Origin: a virus
Virus record (IMG/VR): IMGVR_UViG_3300017989_000473
Location: 1 to 22,299 of that record
Direction: 5' to 3' (one strand)
Length of the DNA: 22,299 nt
Shown here: one piece after another, positions 6,686 to 13,721 of the stretch
Layout: each line of letters opens with the position of its first letter
How positions within the stretch are numbered: the stretch's first letter is position 1
The notes under the pieces: generated by a model
Told to the model about the DNA's origin: nothing
The model's database searches: none
What the model saw: the letters and a program-made list of their open reading frames with translations, nothing else
Position numbers and translations under genes: made by a program

Positions 6686-7204
6686 ATGGCAGTCACGACA
6701 CAGCTAAGTGACCAGTACAAGCTCCAGTATTCCTCGACGCAATCTGAGCTTGGAACGGTCTACGGCACCGAAGTTAAAGGCATGCTCCGGGCTGAATACG
6801 TCACACACACGCAGTCGGGCGCGGGCGATGCAACGTCATCGGTTGCGCTCTGCAAACTCCCGCCCGGTCGCTGCCGCCTGATCCTGCCGCTCTGCTACTT
6901 CTACATCAACTGGACGACGGCATCGGCAACGATCGACATCGGTTGGGATGCGTACACGCAACTTGATGGCACGGCTGTTGCGGCTAATCCGGATGGTATC
7001 ACCGACGGGTTGAGCGTCGATACAGCTGACGTGTACGGCTGGGAAGAGCTGTCGGCGAATATCGGCGCCGGCATCACCGCCGATGTCGGCTATGCCAAGC
7101 TGTTCGACAGTAAGGAAGGCGTGACGATCCGAGCAACCAGCCAGGACACGGCGATTGCTGCCGCTGACGATCTGGCTGGCGTTATCGTTTATACCTGCGC
7201 TTAA
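6686..7204 (+). CDS. Probable virion structural protein (172 aa)
   Basis: A strong AGGAGG (6671-6676) stands nine bases before the ATG, among the best ribosome binding sites in the window, which suggests high production like the capsid gene beside it. The protein is rich in Ala, Thr, Gly and Asp and predicted to be mostly beta. Landmarks are LCKLPPGRCRLILPLCYFYI, then ATIDIGWDAYTQLDG, then KEGVTIRATSQDTAIAAADD. Similar 'L-P-P-G-R...I-G-W-x-A-Y...G-V-x-I-x-A' proteins occur next to capsid genes in podoviruses as uncharacterised virion components. A head-decoration or head-completion role is inferred. No enzyme motif, signal or membrane span is visible. Confidence 0.7.
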   Translation: MAVTTQLSDQYKLQYSSTQSELGTVYGTEVKGMLRAEYVTHTQSGAGDATSSVALCKLPPGRCRLILPLCYFYINWTTASATIDIGWDAYTQLDGTAVAANPDGITDGLSVDTADVYGWEELSANIGAGITADVGYAKLFDSKEGVTIRATSQDTAIAAADDLAGVIVYTCA

Positions 7205-7211
7205 CACGGGA

Positions 7212-7240
7212 CAGGCGGGGCTTCGGCTCCGCCTGACTTT
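7212..7240 (+). terminator. UUCG-capped hairpin, possible terminator or processing site
   Basis: CAGGCGGGGC (7212-7221) pairs with GCTCCGCCTG (7226-7235) around a TTCG tetraloop closed by C-G, giving a 10-bp stem with one G-U pair. This is a very stable structure. Only ACTTT follows, so if it terminates transcription it does so weakly. It sits between two virion genes and directly before ATG 7244, where no other ribosome binding site is visible. It may instead attenuate expression downstream or protect the 3' end of the capsid-region message. Confidence 0.7.
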
Positions 7241-7243
7241 CAT

Positions 7244-7531
7244 ATGGCATCTGGAATCAAGACATCATTCACTGGCACCGGCACGTCTGAGGTCTTCGTG
7301 ACCGTCAACACAAGCGCGCTCTGCTACGCAGCGGATTTCACGACAGGTTCCGGTTCGGGGTCTGTCACGCTGCAAATGGAATCATCCACGGGCGATTGGA
7401 TCGCGTGCGCTGCTGCCATCACGGCCGATGCGAATTGGGCGATCTTTGATGCGCCCTCAACCAACCCGCGCAAGTTCCGATGGAATTGCACGTCGCATTC
7501 GTCCGGCACAATCGCCTGCTATCTGGAGTAG
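7244..7531 (+). CDS. Small beta-rich probable virion protein (95 aa)
   Basis: The protein runs from MASGIKTSFTGTGTSEVFV to a C-terminal SHSSGTIACYLE. It alternates Thr/Ser/Val strands, with LQMESSTGDWIAC, ADANWAIFDA and RKFRWNCTS in the middle, and looks like one small beta-sandwich similar in style to phage head-decoration or tail-accessory proteins. Four cysteines are unusual for its size. The ATG lies nine bases after the UUCG-capped hairpin, and no Shine-Dalgarno is visible outside that hairpin, so its translation may be low or dependent on RNA folding. The next gene starts five bases after its stop. No specific family is recognised; virion membership is inferred from composition and neighbours. 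Confidence 0.65.
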   Translation: MASGIKTSFTGTGTSEVFVTVNTSALCYAADFTTGSGSGSVTLQMESSTGDWIACAAAITADANWAIFDAPSTNPRKFRWNCTSHSSGTIACYLE

Positions 7532-7535
7532 ACGC

Positions 7536-7973
7536 ATGGGAATTCTTCTCTCGGCGCAACGCCGCGACTTTCACCGGGCCTACGCCACGCCTATTCGGGC
7601 CATGTGGCATTACTTCTCAGCCGATCACACGCTGTCGGATATGGCGTGCGACACGTACTTCCGAACCATGATGGGTGAACTGAAGCCCGGCGATCTTATC
7701 CACGCGATCGACAAAACCGAAGACGAAGCGATCCTGCGTGTTCAGTACCTGGACGATGAGCTGAGCAAGATCGGGGTCGCGGTCGAACGGCGCGTCACTT
7801 ACGAGCCAACCACGGAAAGCGGCTATCAGATCCGCCACGCAGGCGGCCGAGGCCGCGGCACACGTTACCAGATTGTCGACCAGAACGGTGATTTGGTGGC
7901 GGATAATATCATGGGGCAGAAAGCCGCCATGCGGGCTCTCGAAGAGCTTGAAACGCGACCGGAGGCAGCCTGA
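7536..7973 (+). CDS. Probable virion-associated protein (145 aa)
   Basis: The frame is open further upstream, but ATG 7536 is preferred: it follows the previous stop by four bases, has GGAG (7525-7528), and gives a clean N-terminus, MGILLSAQRRDFHRAYATP. The segment MWHYFSADHTLSD...TYFRTMMGELKPGDLIHAI follows a pattern common in short phage proteins near tail genes (W-x-Y-x-x-x-D, then Y-F, then L-x-x-G-D-x-I). The second half has a basic GGRGRGTRYQIVDQNGD stretch and a C-terminal helix. The function of such proteins is not established; they usually sit among structural genes. Its stop overlaps the next ATG (TGATG), with GGAGG upstream of that start. Confidence 0.65.
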   Translation: MGILLSAQRRDFHRAYATPIRAMWHYFSADHTLSDMACDTYFRTMMGELKPGDLIHAIDKTEDEAILRVQYLDDELSKIGVAVERRVTYEPTTESGYQIRHAGGRGRGTRYQIVDQNGDLVADNIMGQKAAMRALEELETRPEAA

Positions 7974-8806
7974 TGGCGGACGACTATTCGGTCACAGAAG
8001 GCTCGGGTCTGACGTTCGGCGCCGATGAGGTGTCGGGCGTCAAGTATCCACGGGTGAAGCCGGTGATTGGTGCCGATGGCGTGGTCACAGACACGTCAGC
8101 GGGTGCCGGCGCGGTTGATACCGGCACCCAGCGCACGACGCTGGCGAGTGACGATCCAGCTGTCGTTGCCCTGCAAGTGCTCGACGATATCAAGCAGACG
8201 GAAGACGCGGCGCATTCCACCGGGCACGGTGGAGCTCTGGTGCTGGGCGTGCGCCGCGATGCCAAGGCTGTGGGCGCTGATACCGATGGCGACTATGCCA
8301 CGTTCAACCTCAACGCCAATGGTGATCTGAGGGTGGATGCTGGTGCACGGGGCGTGCCGAGCGTACAGCCAACCGTGACGGCCGGGGCATACACCGCAGG
8401 CGATATCCTGGGCGGTGAGATGACGATTGCCAATGCAGCGCGCGTGTCCGGTGCAGGCGGCAGCCTGAAGGCGATCACGGCGATTGTGGAAGACGACAGC
8501 GGGACCAACGTCTGGGCGGCCAACGATATCGAGGTGCTGATCTTCGACAGCAATCCGGCCGGCACGTACACTGACAACGCGGCCATGGCATTGACGGATG
8601 ATGATGCAGAGCTGCTGGTCGCGGCTGTCACGCTGGATACGAAATACAAGTCGGGCAACGTGTCTGTGTTGTCGGCAAGTGGTTTTGATATCCCATATGT
8701 GTGTTCGGGCTCGAGCAGCTTGTTTGCTGTGGCTGTCAACGTCAATGGCCGCCAGCCTGCCGCAACCGATGCCATCCGGTTCAAGTTCCACCTGGAGCGC
8801 GATTAG
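7973..8806 (+). CDS. Probable virion structural protein (277 aa)
   Basis: Two parts can be seen. Residues 1-125 contain DTGTQRTTLASDDPAVVALQ and LVLGVRRDAKA, then DTDGDYATFNLNANGDLRVD, a combination recurring in phage proteins encoded among capsid and tail genes. Residues 130-277 are a beta-rich unit with AYTAGDILGGEMTIANAAR, IEVLIFDSNPAGTYTDN and a closing ATDAIRFKFHLERD. No enzyme motif, signal or membrane segment is visible. The ATG overlaps the previous stop and has GGAGG (7961-7965). Its stop is immediately followed by the ATG of tail tubular protein A. It is probably a head or tail surface protein of the virion; the exact location is unknown. Confidence 0.7.
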   Translation: MADDYSVTEGSGLTFGADEVSGVKYPRVKPVIGADGVVTDTSAGAGAVDTGTQRTTLASDDPAVVALQVLDDIKQTEDAAHSTGHGGALVLGVRRDAKAVGADTDGDYATFNLNANGDLRVDAGARGVPSVQPTVTAGAYTAGDILGGEMTIANAARVSGAGGSLKAITAIVEDDSGTNVWAANDIEVLIFDSNPAGTYTDNAAMALTDDDAELLVAAVTLDTKYKSGNVSVLSASGFDIPYVCSGSSSLFAVAVNVNGRQPAATDAIRFKFHLERD

Positions 8807-9412
8807 ATGTTTTCGCGCACGGACATCGTGAACAATGCGCTGGCGCATGTGTCCGAACACCGGATTACCGATCACGCGGAATCATCACCGTCCGCAGTCA
8901 AGGCCCGCACGGTCTGGCCTCTGGCGCGGCTCGAGGCGCTATCGGCCTATGAATGGGGCTTCGCGTCCAAGATCGTGAAGCTGGATCGGTCCAACACCAC
9001 GCCGGTTGCCGAATGGCAATACGCCTATGACAAGCCTGGCGATTTTGTGCGGATTGTTGCGGTCTCGGACTGTTCGCAGTTTGACCGGGATAACGTCTTT
9101 TATCATTGGGCGGACAGGGATGGACGGATCGAAACCGACGCAGCCGCGATCTATCTGCACTATGTCTATGACCACGATACGGTTGGCAAATGGCCGGTGC
9201 ACTTTGTCGACTACATGGCCGTAACGCTGGCCCAGCGTATCAATCCATCCATCACGACCAGCCAGTCAACGGGTGAGGCGCTGGCATCCATGAAAATGCG
9301 GATGCTCACAACCATGCGGGCACGGGATGCCCAACAGCAGCCACGCCGCAGGCCGCCGCGCGGCAACTGGATCCGGGCGCTGCGCTCGGGCGGCATGACG
9401 ACCAGGAGCTAG
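8807..9412 (+). CDS. Tail tubular protein A (T7 gp11-like, 201 aa)
   Basis: Length (T7 gp11 is 196) and order directly before tubular protein B fit the family that forms the 12-subunit adaptor ring between portal and nozzle. Visible signatures: a start with a short helical MFSRTDIVNNALAHVSEHRI, the helical ALSAYEWGFASK, the strand pair PVAEWQYAYDKPGDFVRIV, then IYLHYVYDHDTVGKWPVHF and a long helix. The C-terminus is rich in Arg and Pro (QQQPRRRPPRGNWIRALRSG), as in other family members. The ATG abuts the previous TAG, and GGAG (8793-8796) is the ribosome binding site. The stop TAG is followed after four bases by the proposed CTG start of tubular protein B. Confidence 0.9.
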   Translation: MFSRTDIVNNALAHVSEHRITDHAESSPSAVKARTVWPLARLEALSAYEWGFASKIVKLDRSNTTPVAEWQYAYDKPGDFVRIVAVSDCSQFDRDNVFYHWADRDGRIETDAAAIYLHYVYDHDTVGKWPVHFVDYMAVTLAQRINPSITTSQSTGEALASMKMRMLTTMRARDAQQQPRRRPPRGNWIRALRSGGMTTRS

Positions 9413-9419
9413 TCCACTG
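9404..9419 (+). promoter_or_regulatory. Ribosome binding site and CTG start of tail tubular protein B
   Basis: AGGAG (9404-9408) lies eight bases before CTG 9417. The frame has a stop at 9396-9398 and no ATG, GTG or TTG before ATG 9522. The intervening 35 codons read as the conserved N-terminus of this tail protein, so the CTG is the best start. Confidence 0.7.
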
Positions 9420-12400
9420 GCATCCATCAATGCGCCGATCCTAAGCTTCAAGGGCGGCATTCTCGGCAAGCATCTGTGGGGACGTGTCGACGTTCCGGCC
9501 TATGCCGAATCGGCTGAGATCATGACGAACTGGCGCCCGACGGCGCAAGGCGTCATGACGCGGCGTCCGCCAACGCGCTATGTCGATACAATGCGGGATT
9601 CAACGTCAAAGGCGGTGATCTTCCCGTTCGTGTTCTCGACAACGCAAAGCTACATCGTCACCGCAGACGATAGCTTTTTCCGATTTTATATCAAAGATTC
9701 GCTGCTCACGATCCCGTCGGTGACGACAGAGATTGAAGAGGGCGAGTTCGACACGTTGCATCCCGACCTGGCGGACGGGTCATCGATCACGGCCTCATCT
9801 ACGTCTGCTGGATCGGTTGCGAATCTGGTTGACGAATCCACGTCAAGCTACTGGCAGGCGGGCGGGTCTGCGACGGCAACGCTTGATTTCGACATGACGT
9901 CGGCCGTGACGCTGCGGGATTTGTGGATCTCATCGCCATCCTCGCCGACCAACCGGACGCCAACGGCGTTTACGTTTGCGGGCTCAAGTACAGGCGCATT
10001 CGCGGGCGAAGAGACGACTATTTTGAGCGTGACTGGTGAATCAAACTGGTCCGCGTCTGAGCTGCGCCGGTTCCGTATCACAACGCCTGGATCGTATCGC
10101 TATTATCGGCTCACGATGACGGCGTGCGAAGCCGGCACCGGGTCATATGCGATCTCGGAAATCTCGCTGTACGATAGTCCGTGGTTCGACAATTCGACCG
10201 GCAACGGCGTGATCACGATCACGGCCGGCAAGCTTTACATTGACAGTGATGGCGGCGGGTTCGGGATTGCCGAACAGGTGTTGCCGATCAACGAGGCCAG
10301 CACAGATCACACGCTGGTGTTTGATGTGGTGCACGGCCCGGTCAACTTGCGGATCGGATCAACGTCGGGCGGCGATGACCTGGCGCTGTTTGAAACGCTG
10401 CGCACGGGCCATCATCGGATCAGCTTCAACCCCGGATTGGCGGCCAACGCCTATATCCAGTTTTATCACTCCGCCAATGCGGGTCGCGTGATTGATGGTG
10501 TTCGTATCCTCAAAGCTGGCGCGGTCGGCGAAGCAACGGGCCTGCCATGGCTGACGCGGGCGGTGGCTGATGATGCCGCCCTGCAGGTGCCGCACCCGTA
10601 CAGCGAAACCGAGCTCCCTGAAATCCAATGGCATCAGATTGGTGATGTGCTCTATCTCGCGCACCCGAACCATGAAACGCGGCGGCTCGAGCGCCGCGGT
10701 CACACATCATGGTCATTAACGCGCTCGCGGACCGAAGGCGGTCCGTTCCAGGATGCCAACACCGGGCCGATTTCATTGTCGGGATCGGACACATCTGGCG
10801 AGATCACGCTGACGGCATCGGATGATCTGTTCGTTGATAGCGATGCCGGGCAGCTGATTGCGCTGACGGATGGCGGCCAGTTGAAAACCAAGACCGCAAC
10901 GGCGGTTGCGATCTCAACCGATGGCATCAAGGTCACGGGATCGAGCGGGGCTGCGCGGACGTTCAATATCCAAGTGTCAGGGACGTTTTCGGGCACGGTG
11001 CGTTTGCAGGAAAGCTCGGGCAACGAAAACAACTACGTCGATACCAGCCAGACATATACGGCCGCCACGAATGTCAACTACGACGACAACAAGGACAATC
11101 AGACGTGGTTCTATCGTCTGACCGTGGAGGCGTACACGTCCGGTTCCATCACGATGAAGCTGACCTATTCGGGTGGCTCATCGACGGGAATTGTCCGCAT
11201 CGTCAGCGTGACCAATGCGACGAGCGCCACGGCCGAAGTGATCACGCCGCTGGCGTCGACCGACGCCGTGACGACGTGGAAACGGCAGGAATGGTCGGAT
11301 ACGCTTGGCTGGCCATCGGCCATCACGGGCGGATATGGTCGGTTCTGGTACAGTCGCGGCATTCAGGTCTGGGCGTCGCAATCGGATGACTTCACGAACT
11401 TCGAAGAAGGCGACGAAGACGATGAGGCGTTTTCATGGACGCTGAACCAGGAAAGTTCTGAGGGCATCCGGTTCCTGGATTTCATCGGGCAATTGGTGAT
11501 CGGGACCGCAACGCGCGAGCAGATCGGAACCGGCAACACGCGATCCGAACCTGTTAGCCCGACAAATTTTCAGACGCTGCCAGCGTCAGAGGAGGGATCT
11601 GCGCCGCTCAAGCCGGTTCGTGCGGAAGGCTCGATCATCTATGCGCATCGCTCGCGCAAGAAGCTGATGCAATTCACGCAGACGCCGGGGGCCTTGTCGG
11701 ACAGCTCGTTCACCTCGATTGACCTCTCAGAGCTCGCACCGGAACTTCTGGACGACAAGATTGTCTCGATTGCCATCCAGCGTGAACCGCAACGGCGCAT
11801 TTTTGTGGTGCTCAAATCCGGGCGTATGGGCGAGCTTTTGTTCCGCCGCGAGATCGAGGTGACGGCCTGGAATATCTATGAGACTGACGGCCGCGTTGAG
11901 GATGTGCAAGTCATATCGCAAGAAGACGAGGATCTTGTGTACATGATTGTTCGTCGCAAGATCAACGGACAATGGAAGCGGTTTATCGAGCGCCTGGGGC
12001 GCGAGGATGTCGCGGAAGATTGGGGCCTGTTCCATCTCGACGCGTATCTCAGCCGGGCCATGACGGTGCCTGATACGTTGATTGAGCCGTCTGGTACGAC
12101 TGGCACGATTACGGTTGAGGCCGATGATCCCGTGTTTGTCTCGGGCGATGTCGGATCGATCTTGTGGTTTCCGGTTGGCCGTGGGGAAATCACCGCTGTC
12201 ACGGACGCTTACAACGTGACTGTGCAAGTCAGATCAGATCTTGATGAGGCACGACCCATCCCGTCCGGGCGCTGGGGGTTTGCCACCGAGACGTCGAGTG
12301 TGTCCGGCGCCAATCATCTGGAAGGCGCAACCGTGCGCATCTGTGGCGACATGATGGATCTGGGAACAGCAACGGTCTCGGGCGGCGCTGTGACACTGCC

Positions 12401-12767
12401 GCAGGCGTGCTCGATCGTGCACATCGGGTTGCCGGTCCGGTCGCGCTACAAGTCGTTGAAGCTGGCCTATGGCGCACAGAAGGGTACGGCGATTGGCCAG
12501 CAGAAAGCGATCAAGCAATTGGTGGCGCTGCTCTACCGCACCGGTCCGACGCTGACCTACGGCCGCAACTTCGATGAACTGTACTCCATCGACACGCGCA
12601 CGGATGACGTCCCATGGGATGAGCCTGTGCCTCTTGAGACCAGCGAGAAGGTGTTAGACTTTGATCCTGAGATGCGAACGGACCCTCGCCTCTGCTTCGA
12701 GGTCGACGATCCCCTCCCTGCTACCGTCGTTGGAACCGTCGCAGCCATCCAAACCCACGACCGTTAA
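9417..12767 (+). CDS. Tail tubular protein B (T7 gp12-like) with F5/8C-like domain, CTG start
   Basis: 1116 residues counted from CTG 9417; T7 gp12 is about 794. The family forms the hexameric tail nozzle below the adaptor ring. The N-terminus INAPILSFKGGILGKHLWGR and the following VDVPAY...NWRPTAQGVMTRRPP match the family's opening (S-F-x-G-G, R-x-D, N...G...R-R-P). Residues about 121-254 look like an inserted galactose-binding, discoidin-like domain: ITASSTSAGSVANLVDE, SSYWQAG, then YRYYRLTMTACEAGTGSY and ISEISLYDS. Two related short units, LTASDDLFVDSDAGQL (about 464) and VEADDPVFVSGDVGSI (about 899), are an internal repeat usual in the family. The late part, from RFWYSRGIQVWASQS to VYMIVRRKINGQWKRFIERL, is typical nozzle sequence. 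The 3' end overlaps the next frame by up to 107 bases. Confidence 0.9.
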   Translation: MASINAPILSFKGGILGKHLWGRVDVPAYAESAEIMTNWRPTAQGVMTRRPPTRYVDTMRDSTSKAVIFPFVFSTTQSYIVTADDSFFRFYIKDSLLTIPSVTTEIEEGEFDTLHPDLADGSSITASSTSAGSVANLVDESTSSYWQAGGSATATLDFDMTSAVTLRDLWISSPSSPTNRTPTAFTFAGSSTGAFAGEETTILSVTGESNWSASELRRFRITTPGSYRYYRLTMTACEAGTGSYAISEISLYDSPWFDNSTGNGVITITAGKLYIDSDGGGFGIAEQVLPINEASTDHTLVFDVVHGPVNLRIGSTSGGDDLALFETLRTGHHRISFNPGLAANAYIQFYHSANAGRVIDGVRILKAGAVGEATGLPWLTRAVADDAALQVPHPYSETELPEIQWHQIGDVLYLAHPNHETRRLERRGHTSWSLTRSRTEGGPFQDANTGPISLSGSDTSGEITLTASDDLFVDSDAGQLIALTDGGQLKTKTATAVAISTDGIKVTGSSGAARTFNIQVSGTFSGTVRLQESSGNENNYVDTSQTYTAATNVNYDDNKDNQTWFYRLTVEAYTSGSITMKLTYSGGSSTGIVRIVSVTNATSATAEVITPLASTDAVTTWKRQEWSDTLGWPSAITGGYGRFWYSRGIQVWASQSDDFTNFEEGDEDDEAFSWTLNQESSEGIRFLDFIGQLVIGTATREQIGTGNTRSEPVSPTNFQTLPASEEGSAPLKPVRAEGSIIYAHRSRKKLMQFTQTPGALSDSSFTSIDLSELAPELLDDKIVSIAIQREPQRRIFVVLKSGRMGELLFRREIEVTAWNIYETDGRVEDVQVISQEDEDLVYMIVRRKINGQWKRFIERLGREDVAEDWGLFHLDAYLSRAMTVPDTLIEPSGTTGTITVEADDPVFVSGDVGSILWFPVGRGEITAVTDAYNVTVQVRSDLDEARPIPSGRWGFATETSSVSGANHLEGATVRICGDMMDLGTATVSGGAVTLPQACSIVHIGLPVRSRYKSLKLAYGAQKGTAIGQQKAIKQLVALLYRTGPTLTYGRNFDELYSIDTRTDDVPWDEPVPLETSEKVLDFDPEMRTDPRLCFEVDDPLPATVVGTVAAIQTHDR

Positions 12768-13236
12768 GCGGTTTGATGATCTGTTTCGGTTCGTCGATAT
12801 CCACTTGTTTCCATCGGCGTTTGATCTGGCGGCGCACACATCCGGCCGCAATATGCCGGAGCTGGATTTGATCGTCGGCAACGCCATGGTTGAAAAGGCG
12901 ACGTACATGCCTGTCGGGTTCTGCGTGGCGTATTTCGAGCCATGCGGCACGACCAGCATTCAGGCATCGTTTGCAAACTACTTTCGGACATGGCCCAAGG
13001 ACATCATGCAGGGTATGGCGCCCGTGATCAAACGCATCTTTGATGCCGGCGTGACGGAATTGCACGCCATTGCAGACGAAGAGATTGAGGGGGCGATTGA
13101 TCTGGTGCGCTGGGCGGGCGGCGAAAAAACCGGCGACCGGAGCGATGCGCCACCCATCGGGGATGTCTACCGTATCGATATGAACGGCAAACCAATGCAG
13201 CGCTGGATGGCGCTGGCAGAAAGGGGCAACGGCTGA
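12661..13236 (+). CDS. Internal virion protein A-like, GNAT-fold-like (up to 191 aa)
   Basis: By order (after tubular protein B, before a gp14-like gene) this is the gp13 counterpart. Residues 84-158 look like an acetyltransferase-fold unit: a central PVGFCVAYFEPCGTTS strand pair, a helix around MAPVIKRIFDAG, then ELHAIADEEIEGAIDLVRW, similar to the C-terminal 'I-x-x-x-N-x-x-A-I-x-L' part of GNAT-like DUF2833 phage proteins. Catalytic competence is not implied. The start is uncertain. TTG 12661 has GAAGGTG seven bases upstream but overlaps tubular protein B by 107 bases, and its first 35 residues look like out-of-frame sequence; TTG 12730 is an alternative without a ribosome binding site. Residues from about 36 (VKRFDDLFRFVDIHLFP) are certainly coding. 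The stop overlaps the next ATG. Confidence 0.72.
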   Translation: MILRCERTLASASRSTIPSLLPSLEPSQPSKPTTVKRFDDLFRFVDIHLFPSAFDLAAHTSGRNMPELDLIVGNAMVEKATYMPVGFCVAYFEPCGTTSIQASFANYFRTWPKDIMQGMAPVIKRIFDAGVTELHAIADEEIEGAIDLVRWAGGEKTGDRSDAPPIGDVYRIDMNGKPMQRWMALAERGNG

Positions 13237-13721
13237 TGGCGATGGCGGCTGCAATCGGCCCGATCATCTCTGGTGTTGCGTCGCTGGCGGGGGCCATGGT
13301 GTCGGCAAGTGCAATGAATGCACAAGCCGATCAGGAAGAAGAGATCTCGCGCTGGAATGCACAGCGCCAGCGTGAAAAAGCGGCACTGGCACAGGCCAAG
13401 GGCGCGCAGGAAAGCCGCGTGAAGCAGGAAGAAGGCGACCGTGCGATGGCGACGGCGCGGGCGGCTGCGGCGCAAGGGGGCGGCGCGACTGACACGGGCA
13501 CGCCATTGCTGTTGCAGCAGGAGTTCGCGAAGAACACGTTCTACAATACGGAAGTTGCGATGTTCAACGCCAAGGTCGAGCAAGGCGATTTGAACAACGA
13601 CGCGAAGATCACCGAGTATGAAGGACAGGTCCGCGCGAACGCAACGCGGACGCAGGCCACCGCTTCGCTGATAAGCGGATTTGCTGGGGCGGCGAAGGGC
13701 ATTGCGGGAGCGTTCGGCTGA
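13236..13721 (+). CDS. Internal virion protein B-like (T7 gp14-like, 161 aa)
   Basis: The N-terminus AAAIGPIISGVASLAGAMVS (residues 4-24) and the C-terminus SLISGFAGAAKGIAGAFG are hydrophobic and Gly/Ala-rich. They flank a charged, helical, Gln/Glu/Arg-rich centre (QADQEEEISRWNAQRQREKA) and a GGGATDTGTPLLLQQEFAKN loop. This layout fits T7 gp14 (196 residues), which is released from the virion and placed in the outer membrane at the start of DNA ejection. Position between gp13-like and gp15-like genes supports the call. ATG 13236 overlaps the previous stop (TGATG), as does its own stop with the next ATG, so these ejection genes look translationally coupled. Confidence 0.82.
   Translation: MAMAAAIGPIISGVASLAGAMVSASAMNAQADQEEEISRWNAQRQREKAALAQAKGAQESRVKQEEGDRAMATARAAAAQGGGATDTGTPLLLQQEFAKNTFYNTEVAMFNAKVEQGDLNNDAKITEYEGQVRANATRTQATASLISGFAGAAKGIAGAFG

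Noticed and set aside
8096-8875. 259-codon minus-strand frame opposite the 277-residue virion gene
   Set aside because: Shadow composition with no motif; the + strand gene has good start signals and adjoining neighbours.
4218-9412. Genome-wide recoding of TAG as sense
   Set aside because: TAG cleanly ends at least five well-placed genes (4220, 5554, 7531, 8806, 9412), so the amber at 21013 must be a local case.
9522-12767. ATG 9522 as start of tail tubular protein B
   Set aside because: It would remove the conserved family N-terminus and has no ribosome binding site; CTG 9417 with AGGAG is better supported.
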